Of a DNA stretch of 64,000 nucleotides, positions 8,897 through 18,295 are shown one piece after another. The stretch comes from Pontibacterium sp049603715 (GTDB lineage: Bacteria > Pseudomonadota > Gammaproteobacteria > Pseudomonadales > Balneatricaceae). The translations under genes were made by a program, and so were the position numbers. The notes below the pieces were generated by a model. That model searched no databases. It was not told the origin of the DNA and saw only the letters and a list, made by a program, of their open reading frames with translations. Every line of letters begins with the position of its first letter. Within the stretch, counting starts at the first letter, position 1. Where the stretch lies: the NCBI GenBank assembly GCA_049603715.1, contig JBMYSW010000015.1:1-64000 (forward strand). Reading direction: 5' to 3'.

Positions 8897-9754
8897 TTAG
8901 CCGTTATCTTGCATTTGCGCGGCTTCGAGGGTGTTTGACATCAATGTTGCAACGGTCATTGGGCCGACACCGCCAGGTACAGGAGTGATGTGGCTGGCAC
9001 GTGCTTGCGCTGCTTCAAACTCGATGTCACCGACCAAACGGCCGTCGTCTAGGCGATTGATACCTACGTCGATAACGATTGCGCCTTCTTTAACCCATTC
9101 GCCTTTAACGAGGCCTGGAATGCCTACGCCAACGACTAGGATGTCTGCACGGCCTACATGGCTAGGCAGGTCTTTTGTAAAGCGGTGAGTTGTGGTGACA
9201 GTGCAGCCTGCCAATAGTAGCTCTAGGCTCATTGGGCGACCAACGATGTTAGATGCGCCAACAATAACAGCTTCTTTGCCTTTAAACTCAGTACCCGTTG
9301 ATTCGAGGAGAGTCATAACGCCTTTTGGTGTACATGGGCGTAATACAGGCATGCGTTGCGCTAGGCGGCCAAGGTTGAAGGGGTGAAAACCATCAACATC
9401 TTTTTGTGGCTTAATGCGCTCTAGGATCTCGTCGCTGTCCAAGTGCTTTGGCAAAGGGAGTTGAACTAAGATGCCGTTGATGCTGCTGTCGTCGTTTAGT
9501 TTGTCGACTAGAGCAAGTAGCTCTGCTTGGGTCGTACCTTCATCCAAGTCGTAGGCTACAGAGTTGATGCCAACTTCCGCGCAGGCATTTTTTTTGTGCT
9601 TTACGTATACCTGAGAGGCTGGGTCTGCACCTACTAGCACAACGGCGAGTGAGGGTGCGGTTTTGCCTTCGGCGATACGCGCTTTAATGTCGTTAGAAAC
9701 TTGTTGGCGAACATTGGCAGCAATAGACTTGCCGTCGATAGATTGCGCGGTCAT
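8897..9754 (-). CDS. folD: Bifunctional methylenetetrahydrofolate dehydrogenase/cyclohydrolase
   Basis: 285 residues, the standard FolD length. It interconverts 5,10-methylene-, 5,10-methenyl- and 10-formyl-tetrahydrofolate with NADP in the cytoplasm. Active-site residues fall at the positions known from E. coli FolD: Tyr50 and Lys54 in YVKHK, Gln98 in LVQLPLP, and Asp121 in KDVDGFHP. The Rossmann domain shows VIVGASNIVGRP, and PVPGGVGPMTVATLM lies near the C-terminus. It faces away from the tRNA operon and tig, the neighbourhood seen in Pseudomonas. It is monocistronic and ends at the shared bidirectional terminator. Confidence 0.97.
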   Translation of the reverse strand: MTAQSIDGKSIAANVRQQVSNDIKARIAEGKTAPSLAVVLVGADPASQVYVKHKKNACAEVGINSVAYDLDEGTTQAELLALVDKLNDDSSINGILVQLPLPKHLDSDEILERIKPQKDVDGFHPFNLGRLAQRMPVLRPCTPKGVMTLLESTGTEFKGKEAVIVGASNIVGRPMSLELLLAGCTVTTTHRFTKDLPSHVGRADILVVGVGIPGLVKGEWVKEGAIVIDVGINRLDDGRLVGDIEFEAAQARASHITPVPGGVGPMTVATLMSNTLEAAQMQDNG

Positions 9755-10093
9755 TGGTGGGATGCTTTCCTGTAGGGTTTTAAATTGTAACTGGCGCTAA
9801 TTCTCTCATGCCTGCGCCTTTCGTCCAAGCGCTGTTGCTTATATAGGGAATAAAACTCCGGTAGGGGCGGGGTGTTACAATATGCTGCGCTGCGCAAAAG
9901 AGCTGTATGTGCTCGTCGACTGATTTAAAGGTAAGTAATTGAAATTGTACAAATTTTGCCCTTTAAAGTTTTTTAAAAAAGTTTGAAAAAAGTGTTGACG
10001 AGTCAGGTGGGGCTATATAGTATACGCACCTCCTCAGGACGACACAGCAACTCACCACGTTGTTGAGGTTAGAAAGAGGACGGGCAAGCCAAA
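9755..10093. other. 339-bp divergent intergenic region between folD and the tRNA operon
   Basis: No coding sequence. It holds the folD promoter (reverse strand, not resolved) and the tRNA operon promoter at 9995-10023. A leader of about 65 bases precedes the first tRNA. Confidence 0.6.
9995..10023 (+). promoter_or_regulatory. sigma70 promoter of the tRNA operon
   Basis: A -35 box TTGACG at 9995-10000 and a -10 region TATAGTAT at 10016-10023 (TAGTAT at 17-base spacing, TATAGT at 15). The bases after it (acgcacctcc) are GC-rich, resembling the discriminator of stringently controlled stable-RNA promoters. Confidence 0.75.
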
Positions 10094-10170
10094 GCGCCCG
10101 TAGCTCAACCGGATAGAGCAACGGCCTTCTAAGCCGTAGGCTGCAGGTTCGAGTCCTGCCGGGCGTGCCA
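10094..10170 (+). tRNA. tRNA-Arg (anticodon TCT)
   Basis: 77 bases with a full cloverleaf: acceptor GCGCCCG pairing with CGGGCGT (G-U at the first pair), anticodon stem ACGGC/GCCGT around loop CTTCTAA giving TCT, T-arm with GTTCGAGTC, and genome-encoded CCA. First gene of an Arg-His-Leu operon. Confidence 0.96.
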
Positions 10171-10209
10171 GTGGCTTGTTCGGTAGTAGTAAGCAGTATG
10201 TTGAATTAT

Positions 10210-10286
10210 GGTGGGCGTAGCTCAGTTGGCAGAGCTCCGGATTGTGATTCCGGCGGTCGTGGGTTCAAGCCCCATCGTCCACCCCA
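10210..10286 (+). tRNA. tRNA-His (anticodon GTG)
   Basis: Acceptor GTGGGCG pairs with CGTCCAC, with the extra 5' G (position -1) opposite discriminator C that identifies tRNA-His. The anticodon loop TTGTGAT gives GTG. CCA is encoded. It lies 39 bases after tRNA-Arg. Confidence 0.96.
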
Positions 10287-10300
10287 TTCAACAGATATGT

Positions 10301-10506
<206 letters not shown>

Positions 10507-11056
10507 TTTAAAGACTTAAGTTATCTCTTCTTATTTGCCTGTTCAGGCGTTATTCTTTCTATGATGTTTCGTTCGTTTTACTTCTGATTTTCTCAGAGAT
10601 TCATTGTCGCTATTCGGCCCGCTTCTTTAGTTTGCTCTTAACAAGCCTAAGTGGTTTGCCTATCGCCTCTGGTCGCTCTCCAAAAACTCAGCTTTTGTCC
10701 TAAAAAGGCCGAAAAAAACCTGCTTTTTATCCTTTAAATTCTACTCGGGGCCCCCATATAAAGTGGCTTAGGCAGTTTTGCTTTTGTGTTGCCTATCAAA
10801 TTTAGAATTTATTGTTAGTATGAGTGGTTTTGCGGCTGTCGCTAACCTCGGATGACAATAAATATAATTACGCTATTGTGTTCGCTAAGCTTGACTAATG
10901 TGCTTAGTTGGCAGAAAATTGCGCGCTTTGTATTTTGTGTTAAACATCTGTTTCGTTTCAGTGTTGGCAAAATCCTAGTAGCGGAGTTGCTGCTTTATTT
11001 AGGTTAGCAGCGGCAAATAGATCTCCGACTGAATAAAAGTTTTTGTGAGGAATTCC
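10507..11056. other. 550-bp intergenic region between the tRNA operon and tig
   Basis: No coding sequence or further tRNA was found. It contains a sigma32-like promoter (10732-10759) and a sigma70-like candidate for tig: TTGACT at 10891-10896, 17-base spacer, GAAAAT at 10914-10919. The ribosome binding site of tig is GTGAGG at 11045-11050. Confidence 0.5.
10732..10759 (+). promoter_or_regulatory. Candidate sigma32 (heat-shock) promoter upstream of tig-clpPX
   Basis: CTTTAAA at 10732-10738 differs by one base from the -35 consensus CTTGAAA, and CCCCATAT at 10752-10759 matches the -10 consensus CCCCATnT; the spacing is 13 bases. It is about 300 bp upstream of the tig start and in the right orientation. 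Not proven; the -10 match is the stronger half. Confidence 0.5.
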
Positions 11057-12400
11057 ATGCAAGTTTCCGTAGAAGCCACCAACGGTTTAGAGCGTCAAAT
11101 GACCATCACCGTGCCAGCTGCCCGTATTGATGAAGAAGTGGCGTCACGCGTACAGCAAACTGCGCGTACCGCACGTATCGACGGTTTCCGTCCGGGTAAA
11201 GTGCCTCTAAAAGTGATCAAAAAGCGTTACGGTGCCGGTATCCGTGAAGAGGTTTTGGGTGGCGTTGTTCAGCAAAGCTTTTACGAAGCTGCTGTAAGCG
11301 AAAAGCTTCAGCCTGCAGGCACTCCAAGCATCAGCTTCACAACTAACACCGAAGGCGAAGACGTTGTTTTTGTTGCGACGTTCGAAACTTTCCCAGAAAT
11401 CGAACTTGCTGATTACTCTGCAGCTGAAGTAACTCGCCAAGCGGCTGAAGTGACTGATGCAGACATCGACAACATGATCGAAACACTTCGTAAGCAACAA
11501 GCTACTTGGACTGAAGTAGAGCGCGAAGCGGGCGAAGGCGATCAAGTTAAGATGGACTTTGAAGGCTTTATCGACGGTGAAGCATTTGAAGGTGGTAAGG
11601 GCGAAGGCATGGACCTAGTACTAGGTTCTGGCCAAATGATCCCAGGCTTTGAAGATGGCCTAATGGGCATCAAAGCAGGCGAAGAGCGTGAAATTAACGT
11701 AACTTTCCCTGAAGAGTACCACGCTGAAAACCTAAAAGGTAAAGACGCGACTTTTAAAATCAAAGCCATCGCAGTATCTGAGCAGGTACTAGCTGAGCTT
11801 AACGAAGATTTCTTCAAAGGCTTTGGTATCGAAGGCAAAGACCTTGAAGGCTTCAAAGAAGACGTTCGTGGCAACATGGAGCGTGAGCTTAAGCAAGCAA
11901 CTAAAGCTAAGCTTAAAGACCAAGTTTTCTCTCAACTTATTGCACTTAATGCGATTGAAGTGCCTAATGCAATGGTTGACTCTGAAATCGACACGCTACG
12001 TCGTCAGGCTATTTCTCAGTACATGGGTGACCAGGCTGCAGACGTTGATATCAACATGCTGCCTAAAGAAATGTACGCTGACCAAGCGAAGCGTCGCGTA
12101 ACTATCGGTCTTTTGATTCAAGAATTGATCAAAGCAAACGATATTAAAGTAGACGCAGAGCGTGTAGACGCCATGATCGTTGAGATGTCTGAAACTTACC
12201 AAGACCCTCAGCAAGTGGTTGAGTACTACCAGAACAACAAAGAAATGCGTGGCCAAATCGAAAACTTGGTACTAGAAGACCAAGTTGTTGATTACCTACT
12301 AGCAACCGCTAAAGTTACTGACGAAACAGTTAGCTACGAAGAAGCAATGAAGCCAGCTCCGGCGCCTCAAGCAGAGGCGGCTGAAGAAGCTGCTGAATAA
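11057..12400 (+). CDS. tig: Trigger factor, ribosome-associated chaperone and peptidyl-prolyl isomerase
   Basis: 447 residues. The N-terminal ribosome-binding domain carries the GFRPGKVP signature loop; the FKBP-type PPIase domain lies at about 150-245 (GDQVKMDFEGFIDGEAFEGG, LGSGQMIPGFEDGL); the rest is the helical chaperone domain, ending in an acidic alanine-rich tail. ATG 11057 is preferred over the frame's earlier extension because GAGG at 11047-11050 sits 6 bases upstream. It binds near the ribosomal exit tunnel and folds nascent chains. It heads the conserved tig-clpP-clpX order. Codon use is strongly biased (many CTA leucine codons), as expected for high expression. Confidence 0.97.
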   Translation: MQVSVEATNGLERQMTITVPAARIDEEVASRVQQTARTARIDGFRPGKVPLKVIKKRYGAGIREEVLGGVVQQSFYEAAVSEKLQPAGTPSISFTTNTEGEDVVFVATFETFPEIELADYSAAEVTRQAAEVTDADIDNMIETLRKQQATWTEVEREAGEGDQVKMDFEGFIDGEAFEGGKGEGMDLVLGSGQMIPGFEDGLMGIKAGEEREINVTFPEEYHAENLKGKDATFKIKAIAVSEQVLAELNEDFFKGFGIEGKDLEGFKEDVRGNMERELKQATKAKLKDQVFSQLIALNAIEVPNAMVDSEIDTLRRQAISQYMGDQAADVDINMLPKEMYADQAKRRVTIGLLIQELIKANDIKVDAERVDAMIVEMSETYQDPQQVVEYYQNNKEMRGQIENLVLEDQVVDYLLATAKVTDETVSYEEAMKPAPAPQAEAAEEAAE

Positions 12401-12433
12401 GACCTTCGTTTGTCTGTTCTGATCTAAAATAAC

Positions 12434-12471
12434 AAAGCGACAGTTAGTAGAGTCTAGCTGTCGCTTTTTTT
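12434..12471 (+). terminator. Rho-independent terminator after tig
   Basis: Stem AGCGACAGTTAG (12436-12447) with CTAGCTGTCGCT (12454-12465), one G-T pair, followed by a T-run. It lies between tig and clpP, so ClpP is partly uncoupled from tig or depends on read-through. Confidence 0.88.
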
Positions 12472-12493
12472 GCTTTAGCACTAAGGAGATCTC

Positions 12494-13117
12494 ATGGAAA
12501 ATTTTGGTAACAACCCTTCAGATATTATGAATGCTTTAGTACCTATGGTTGTTGAACAGACAGCGCGTGGTGAGAGATCTTATGATATTTACTCGCGCCT
12601 TCTGAAGGAACGCGTTATCTTTTTGACAGGCCAGGTCGAAGACCATATGGCCAACCTGATTGTTGCGCAGCTTTTGTTTTTAGAAGCAGAAAATGCCGAC
12701 AAAGATATTCACCTTTACATTAACTCGCCAGGTGGTTCGGTAACGGCGGGTATGTCTATTTTTGATACCATGCAGTTTATCAAGCCAGACGTGAGCACCA
12801 TTTGTATGGGGCAAGCGGCGAGCATGGGCGCATTTTTGTTGGCCGGTGGTGCCAAAGGTAAGCGTTCGGCGCTACCTAACTCTCGTATTATGATTCACCA
12901 ACCTTTGGGTGGTTACCAAGGTCAGGCGACAGATATTGAGATTCACACCAAAGAAATCTTAAGCATCCGCGAAAAGCTAAACCGTATCTTGGCTGAAAAC
13001 ACTGGCCAAGGCTTTGAGCAAATTGCTCAAGATACCGACCGCGATAACTTTATGAACCCGCAAGCGGCTCTAGAGTACGGTTTGATTGACCAAGTGGTTG
13101 ATAAGCGCTCTGTCTAA
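12494..13117 (+). CDS. clpP: ATP-dependent Clp protease proteolytic subunit
   Basis: 207 residues, as in E. coli. The serine-protease triad is visible: Ser110 in GQAASMGAF, His135 in RIMIHQPLGG, and Asp184 in TDRDNFM. INSPGGSVTAG forms the substrate-binding strand region. AAGGAG at 12483-12488 precedes ATG 12494. The tetradecameric ClpP chamber degrades proteins unfolded by ClpX, encoded 150 bp downstream. The N-terminus is likely a short autoprocessed propeptide. Confidence 0.98.
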   Translation: MENFGNNPSDIMNALVPMVVEQTARGERSYDIYSRLLKERVIFLTGQVEDHMANLIVAQLLFLEAENADKDIHLYINSPGGSVTAGMSIFDTMQFIKPDVSTICMGQAASMGAFLLAGGAKGKRSALPNSRIMIHQPLGGYQGQATDIEIHTKEILSIREKLNRILAENTGQGFEQIAQDTDRDNFMNPQAALEYGLIDQVVDKRSV

Positions 13118-13268
13118 TGTGCGCTTTACTCAGTCGTTTGACTGGGTCTATGGCTCGGCGTGTAACCAGCTGAGTATGTAAAAACAGGTAACCCGCGTTC
13201 GTGGTGTGTGTTGAGTATTGGTTTGCGGCACGTGGGTTAGCTGGGCTTTGTGATTTTGAGGTAACAGC

Positions 13269-14600
13269 ATGTCAGACGACACTAAAGGCGGCAACGACGA
13301 CCTAAAGTACTGCTCTTTTTGTAACAAAGGGCAGGACGAAGTTGAGCGATTAATTGCCGGGCCTGACGTACACATCTGTGACGAATGTATCGAGCTTTGT
13401 AATGAAGTGATGCAGGACTTTACGAGCGCAGATGGTAAAGACGAAGAAGTGGCGCCATCGGGTTTTGGTTTAGACGAGTCGGCTCCTGAGCCAGAAGAGC
13501 GTTTACCTATTCCTGAAGAGATTAAAGCGACTCTTGATCAATATGTAATTGGTCAGGACCAGGCTAAAAAAGTACTGTCGGTTGCAGTGTACAATCACTA
13601 CCGCCGTCGCGACGCTTACCAGTTTGGCGATGTTGAGCTAGGTAAAAGTAACATCTTGCTCATTGGCCCTACGGGTAGTGGTAAAACCTTGTTGGCCGAG
13701 ACATTGGCACGTACGCTAAACGTACCTTTTGCTATTGCCGATGCAACGACGCTTACCGAAGCGGGCTACGTTGGTGAAGACGTTGAAAATATCATCCAAA
13801 AGCTGCTGCAAAAAGCAGACTACGATGTTGAAGCGGCCGAGAAGGGTATCGTTTATATCGATGAAATCGACAAAATTTCTCGTAAGTCAGATAACCCATC
13901 CATTACCCGTGACGTATCGGGTGAGGGTGTGCAGCAGGCCTTGCTAAAACTGATTGAAGGTACTGTGTCTTCGGTTCCTCCTCGCGGTGGTCGTAAGCAC
14001 CCACAGCAAGAGTTTACCTCGGTTGATACCTCTAACATCTTGTTTATCTGTGGTGGCGCTTTTGCGGGCCTAGATAAGATTATCCGCGCCCGTACCGAGC
14101 GTAGCTCTATTGGTTTTAACGCTAAAATTGCGAGCAAAGAAACCGAGAAGTCAACGTCGGACGTGTTAAAAGACCTTCAGGTCGAAGACTTAGTTAAGTT
14201 TGGTTTGATTCCTGAGTTTGTCGGTCGTTTGCCGATGATCGCAACCTTGGAAGAGCTAGACGAAGCGGCGTTGATTGATATCTTGAGTCGCCCTAAAAAT
14301 AGCCTGATTAAGCAGTACGCTGTGATGTTTAAGATGGAAGGGGTAGAGCTGCGCTTTACTGACGACGCCCTTAAGGCGATTGCTGAGAAGGCGCTGAGCC
14401 GCAACACAGGTGCTCGTGGTCTTCGCTCCATTATGGAAGAAGTACTACTAGACATCATGTACTTGCTACCGGGCAAAAAAGACGAAGTTGAGGCGGTCGA
14501 AATTGATGCGCCGGTCATTGCCGAAGGTGCTGAGCCAACCTTGATTCCAAGAGCGGCTGAAACACCCGAAGAGCCGATGGTATCTTCACTCGAAGCCTAA
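13269..14600 (+). CDS. clpX: ATP-dependent Clp protease ATP-binding subunit
   Basis: 443 residues. The N-terminal zinc domain has Cys15, Cys18, Cys37 and Cys40. The AAA+ core shows Walker A GPTGSGKT (133-140), pore loop GYVGEDV (about 166), Walker B IVYIDEIDKI, and the IGF loop (281-283, SSIGFNAK) that docks on ClpP. It unfolds tagged substrates and feeds them to ClpP, whose gene precedes it. A strong terminator follows directly; lon, which often follows clpX in related genomes, is absent. Confidence 0.98.
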   Translation: MSDDTKGGNDDLKYCSFCNKGQDEVERLIAGPDVHICDECIELCNEVMQDFTSADGKDEEVAPSGFGLDESAPEPEERLPIPEEIKATLDQYVIGQDQAKKVLSVAVYNHYRRRDAYQFGDVELGKSNILLIGPTGSGKTLLAETLARTLNVPFAIADATTLTEAGYVGEDVENIIQKLLQKADYDVEAAEKGIVYIDEIDKISRKSDNPSITRDVSGEGVQQALLKLIEGTVSSVPPRGGRKHPQQEFTSVDTSNILFICGGAFAGLDKIIRARTERSSIGFNAKIASKETEKSTSDVLKDLQVEDLVKFGLIPEFVGRLPMIATLEELDEAALIDILSRPKNSLIKQYAVMFKMEGVELRFTDDALKAIAEKALSRNTGARGLRSIMEEVLLDIMYLLPGKKDEVEAVEIDAPVIAEGAEPTLIPRAAETPEEPMVSSLEA

Positions 14601-14607
14601 CGGTATG

Positions 14608-14631
14608 AGCCCTCCTAGTGAGGGCTTTTTT
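14608..14631 (+). terminator. Rho-independent terminator after clpX
   Basis: Stem AGCCCTC (14608-14614), loop ctagt, GAGGGCT (14620-14626), then T5. Confidence 0.92.
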
Positions 14632-14710
14632 ACGTCTGGACTTTTATGTACCGCTTTTACGGTCAGCGTCACTCGCGTTGTTTCGATATAAGTAAGCCTA
14701 GACGCTAGGC

Positions 14711-14739
14711 AAAAAAATACCCGATGTTGAATCGGGTAT
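14711..14739 (-). terminator. Rho-independent terminator of the DAHP synthase gene
   Basis: Stem ATACCCGAT/ATCGGGTAT (14717-14725 and 14731-14739) with an A-run at 14711-14717, read as a U-run on the - strand. Confidence 0.88.
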
Positions 14740-14764
14740 TTTAGTAAGGCATTAGAGGTTGTGA

Positions 14765-15832
14765 TTAACGAGCCTTAAGTGCCTCTTGAACGGTTTCTGC
14801 TAGTTTAACCAAGCACTCTTCAGTGGTATCCCAATCGATGCAGGCATCGGTAACGGATACGCCGTACTTAAGCTCGCTCAAGTCTTTAGGGATAGACTGG
14901 TTGCCCCAACCAATATTACTTTCGATCATCAAGCCAACGATCGATTGGTTGCCTTCAATAATCTGGTGCGCTGCATCTTCAACGACCAACGGCTGCAAAG
15001 CAGGGTCTTTGTTTGAGTTTGCGTGGCTGCAGTCGATCATAATGTTTTGGCTAAGTTTCGCTTTTTCGAGTGCTTGCTCGGTAAGCTTCACGTTAACGCT
15101 ATCGTAATTTGGCTTGCCGCCGCCACCGCGCAATACCACGTGACCGTACGCATTACCTTTGGTGCTTACAACAGACACTTCGCCGTCGCCATTAATGCCC
15201 AGAAAATTATGCGGGTGGCTTACTGAGTTCAGTGCATTCACCGCGACTTCCAGGCCACCGTCGGTACCGTTTTTGAAGCCAACAGCACACGAAAGGCCAG
15301 ATGACATTTCACGGTGCGTTTGCGACTCAGTGGTACGAGCGCCAATTGCAGACCAAGAGATAAGGTCTTGTAGGTACTGTGGTGAAATAGGGTCTAGGGC
15401 TTCGGTCGCCAATGGTAGGCCCATTTCAGAAAGCTCCAACAATAGGCGACGTGCTTTTTCTAGGCCGTCGGCAATTTGGAAGCTGTCGTCCATGTAAGGG
15501 TCGTTGATAAGACCTTTCCAGCCTACAGTTGTACGTGGCTTTTCAAAATATACGCGCATCACTAAGTAGAGTGAGTCAGATACTTTTTCTGACAATGCTT
15601 TTAAACGCTTACCGTATTCGATGGCAGCTTCAGGATCGTGAATAGAGCAAGGGCCTACAACAACAAACAAGCGTTTGTCTTTACGATCCAGAATGTTGCG
15701 AATCACTTCGCGACCATCGATAACAGATTGTGCCGCTTGACCTTGCAGCGGGTAACGCGCTTTTAGGTCTTTTGGGGTAATCAGCGTTGTGTTGGACTCT
15801 ATATTTAGATCTTCTACACGTATATCGGTCAT
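14765..15832 (-). CDS. 3-deoxy-7-phosphoheptulonate (DAHP) synthase, class I AroF/AroG/AroH family
   Basis: 355 residues. It condenses phosphoenolpyruvate and erythrose-4-phosphate, the first step of aromatic amino acid synthesis. Family motifs: VVVGPCSIHDPEAA, VMRVYFEKPRTTVGWKGLIN, GARTTESQTHREMSSGLS, VGFKNGTDG, MIDCSHANSNK. The segments EALDPISPQYL and GLMIESNIGWGNQS look closer to the AroF (tyrosine-sensitive) isozyme than to AroG, but feedback specificity cannot be assigned by eye. It is a single gene with its own terminator, preceded by a long AT-rich region. Upstream TyrR boxes were sought without a clear match. Confidence 0.95.
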   Translation of the reverse strand: MTDIRVEDLNIESNTTLITPKDLKARYPLQGQAAQSVIDGREVIRNILDRKDKRLFVVVGPCSIHDPEAAIEYGKRLKALSEKVSDSLYLVMRVYFEKPRTTVGWKGLINDPYMDDSFQIADGLEKARRLLLELSEMGLPLATEALDPISPQYLQDLISWSAIGARTTESQTHREMSSGLSCAVGFKNGTDGGLEVAVNALNSVSHPHNFLGINGDGEVSVVSTKGNAYGHVVLRGGGGKPNYDSVNVKLTEQALEKAKLSQNIMIDCSHANSNKDPALQPLVVEDAAHQIIEGNQSIVGLMIESNIGWGNQSIPKDLSELKYGVSVTDACIDWDTTEECLVKLAETVQEALKAR

Positions 15833-16377
15833 GGTTCTGTCCTAAAACTAAATTCTGGTCCCCTAAGTTGGGGTGCAGTCTTTTTACCACAAATATTCTG
15901 GGGATATAAAGGCTTAAATGCGAGAAAATTGATAAAAAGTGCATAAATTTAAAAAAGTGCCGATTTAGCTATTATTTGTAAAAAATCGCCATATAAACCA
16001 AAAATACGCGTTTAATAGTGTTTATTGATATAAAGCTACAGTTCGCTATTAAATGCTATTTAATAAGAGGTTTGGTTAAAGTCTAGGCAATCAATGTAAG
16101 CTGGCTATGGTGACAGCTAAGCTGACCTCGATTTGGGTGTTTAGCGACTAACTCGTTTATAATGCTTACTTTGAGTTTCACCTTCACGCTTCGCTAAGTG
16201 AGGCGATCAAGGCTGTTATATCTTGGTTGATTTGGCGACAAAGGGCTTAATCTCTTTTGTCTCTTATAGAGAGTGCGGAGGGCGCAGTCAGCGCCATCGG
16301 TTCATTTGGCTCATAGGCGGAGTACAAGCCTTCGGTTTGAGGCTATCGGTAATATTTTAATCGCGAGTAAGTGTGTA
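15833..16377. other. AT-rich divergent region between DAHP synthase and dsbD
   Basis: No gene recognised. 15900-16080 is strongly AT-rich, as expected of a promoter region. A TATAAT element at 16157-16162 could be the -10 box for dsbD but has no good -35 at normal spacing. Open frame continues upstream of the likely dsbD start, back to 16273, without coding signature. Confidence 0.4.
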
Positions 16378-18273
16378 GTGAGTGGTTTTGTAAAAAGCGC
16401 AGGAGCCTTTAAGCGCAACCTATCTTGGTTGGCGGTGATTTGGTTGGCGGTGGCGTCGACATTTGCCCAAGCGAACTTCTTTAATAGCTTTGGTAGCAGT
16501 AACGGGCCCATTGATGTAGAAGAGGCGTTTGTATTATCGAGCAGCGCTACTAACGGCGAGCTGACCCTGCGTTGGCAAATGCCAGACGACTATTACCTCT
16601 ATCGCGATAAGGTGTCTCTTGAGTTACCCGAGGGTGTTACCCTGGCCGATCGCCAGTTTGGACCTGCCGAGTTAAAGTCTGACCCCTTGTTTGGCGATGT
16701 ATTTGTTTACTATCACGAGGCGCAGCTGTCACTTCGGTTAATTGCGACCCCCGAGGTCTTGGCCGCAGTAGAGGCGGAACCAGCGCAGCTCGCCGTAACT
16801 TATCAAGGTTGTTGGGATGGTGGTCTTTGCTATCCTCCAGTGACTAAGCAAGTAGACTTAGACCCTTCCGCTTTACTGTCGTCTGATGCGGCGGCGGAGC
16901 TCATCGCTGCACGTACCATCTCTGAGACCGGTCTATCAGCATCTTCAGATCAAGCCGCCACTAACCCTCTTGTGCCACAGAGTGAGCAGAGCTACTTCTC
17001 GGATGTGCTCAAAGGCAAGAGCCTTTGGGTGGTGCTCGCTTTGTTTTTTGTCGCTGGTTTGGCTTTATCCTTCACGCCCTGCGTTTTTCCCATGTTACCT
17101 ATTATCTCTAGCTTAATTGCGGGGCAAGGGCAGGTGACTTGGCTGCGCGCCTTTGGTTTGTCGTGGGTTTATGTTTTAAGTGTGGCGATAACCTATACGG
17201 CCATGGGCGTGTTGGCAGGTTTGCTGGGTGCAAACCTTCAAGCGCTCTTTCAAGCACCTTGGTTAATTGTGGCCTTTAGTTTGGTCTTTGTGGCCTTGTC
17301 TTTGACGATGTTTGGGCTTTACGAGCTGCAGGTGCCTTCGTCCGTTCAAAGCCGCTTGGCACAAGTCAGTGGTAGTCAGCAAGGTGGGCAGGTGCTTAGC
17401 GTCGCCGTGATGGGTGTGTTGTCTGCATTAATCGTAGGCCCTTGTATGGCGGCGCCGTTGGCGGGTGCTTTGTTGTATATTTCGGAAACAGGCGATCCGC
17501 TGTTGGGTGGCGCAGCCCTGTTTAGCATGAGCTTGGGCATGGGTGTGCCTTTACTTGTGGTGGGTACGTCAGCGGGTTCGCTTTTACCTAAAGCTGGCGC
17601 TTGGATGAGCGCAGTTAAAGCGGGGTTTGGTGTGGCGCTGCTGTTGATGGCGGTATGGATGCTCAGCCGTATTTTGCCGTTTAGCGTAACGGTCCTGCTT
17701 GTTGTGCTTATTCTTACCGTGGCCTGTGTTTGGGCGATTTTCTTTACGGCGCACACCGGTGCCTTTGCCAAGTTAGCCAAAGGGGTTTTAGTCTTGGTGT
17801 TAGCTTATGCCATGGCTTTATTTGCAGGGCTTTTGGCTGGGCAACCTCACTTGCTTAACCCGCTCAAGGCGTTTACCTCCGGCGGGCCTGCCCAGCTTGC
17901 GCAAGGGCCTGCCTTGGAGTTCCACGAGGTCACTACGCCTGAGCAGCTTGATGCCTTATTAGCTCAGGCGAAGACCAATAAGCGTGCCGTTATGCTCGAT
18001 TTTTATGCGGACTGGTGTATCTCGTGTATTGAACTTGAGCAAGTGACTTTTAAAGACCCTGCCGTTGTATCGGCACTGTCGCCCCTAACGCTGATTCGCG
18101 TGGATGTAACCGCAAACGATGAGGCCTCCAAGGCGCTTTATCAGCGCTACACTGTGATGGGGCCTCCAGCCCTCATCTTTGTCGACCAAGAAGGTAAAGA
18201 GCGCAAAGACATGATGTTGGTGGGTACCTTGTCGGCTCAAGCGTTAGTTAACCATCTTGGTTACTTGCGATAA
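16378..18273 (+). CDS. dsbD: Thiol:disulfide interchange protein DsbD
   Basis: About 631 residues in the usual three parts: periplasmic alpha domain with its redox pair in YQGCWDGGLCYPP; eight-helix membrane domain with FTPCVFPMLPI and GPCMAAPLAG; C-terminal thioredoxin domain with YADWCISCIE. It carries electrons from cytoplasmic thioredoxin to periplasmic DsbC-type isomerases and cytochrome c maturation. The start is uncertain: GTG 16378 gives a normal 32-residue signal peptide (NLSWLAVIWLAVAS, cleavage after FAQA), while the frame is open to GTG 16273, which would put an unusual 35-residue arginine-rich extension before it. Neither has a strong ribosome binding site. Confidence 0.93.
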   Translation: MSGFVKSAGAFKRNLSWLAVIWLAVASTFAQANFFNSFGSSNGPIDVEEAFVLSSSATNGELTLRWQMPDDYYLYRDKVSLELPEGVTLADRQFGPAELKSDPLFGDVFVYYHEAQLSLRLIATPEVLAAVEAEPAQLAVTYQGCWDGGLCYPPVTKQVDLDPSALLSSDAAAELIAARTISETGLSASSDQAATNPLVPQSEQSYFSDVLKGKSLWVVLALFFVAGLALSFTPCVFPMLPIISSLIAGQGQVTWLRAFGLSWVYVLSVAITYTAMGVLAGLLGANLQALFQAPWLIVAFSLVFVALSLTMFGLYELQVPSSVQSRLAQVSGSQQGGQVLSVAVMGVLSALIVGPCMAAPLAGALLYISETGDPLLGGAALFSMSLGMGVPLLVVGTSAGSLLPKAGAWMSAVKAGFGVALLLMAVWMLSRILPFSVTVLLVVLILTVACVWAIFFTAHTGAFAKLAKGVLVLVLAYAMALFAGLLAGQPHLLNPLKAFTSGGPAQLAQGPALEFHEVTTPEQLDALLAQAKTNKRAVMLDFYADWCISCIELEQVTFKDPAVVSALSPLTLIRVDVTANDEASKALYQRYTVMGPPALIFVDQEGKERKDMMLVGTLSAQALVNHLGYLR

Positions 18274-18295
18274 CCTCTTATCACTCTTAGCGCGA

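Noticed and set aside
15833..16080. TyrR boxes upstream of DAHP synthase
   Set aside because: Only one half-site-like TGTAAA was seen (near 15977); no partner at the right spacing.
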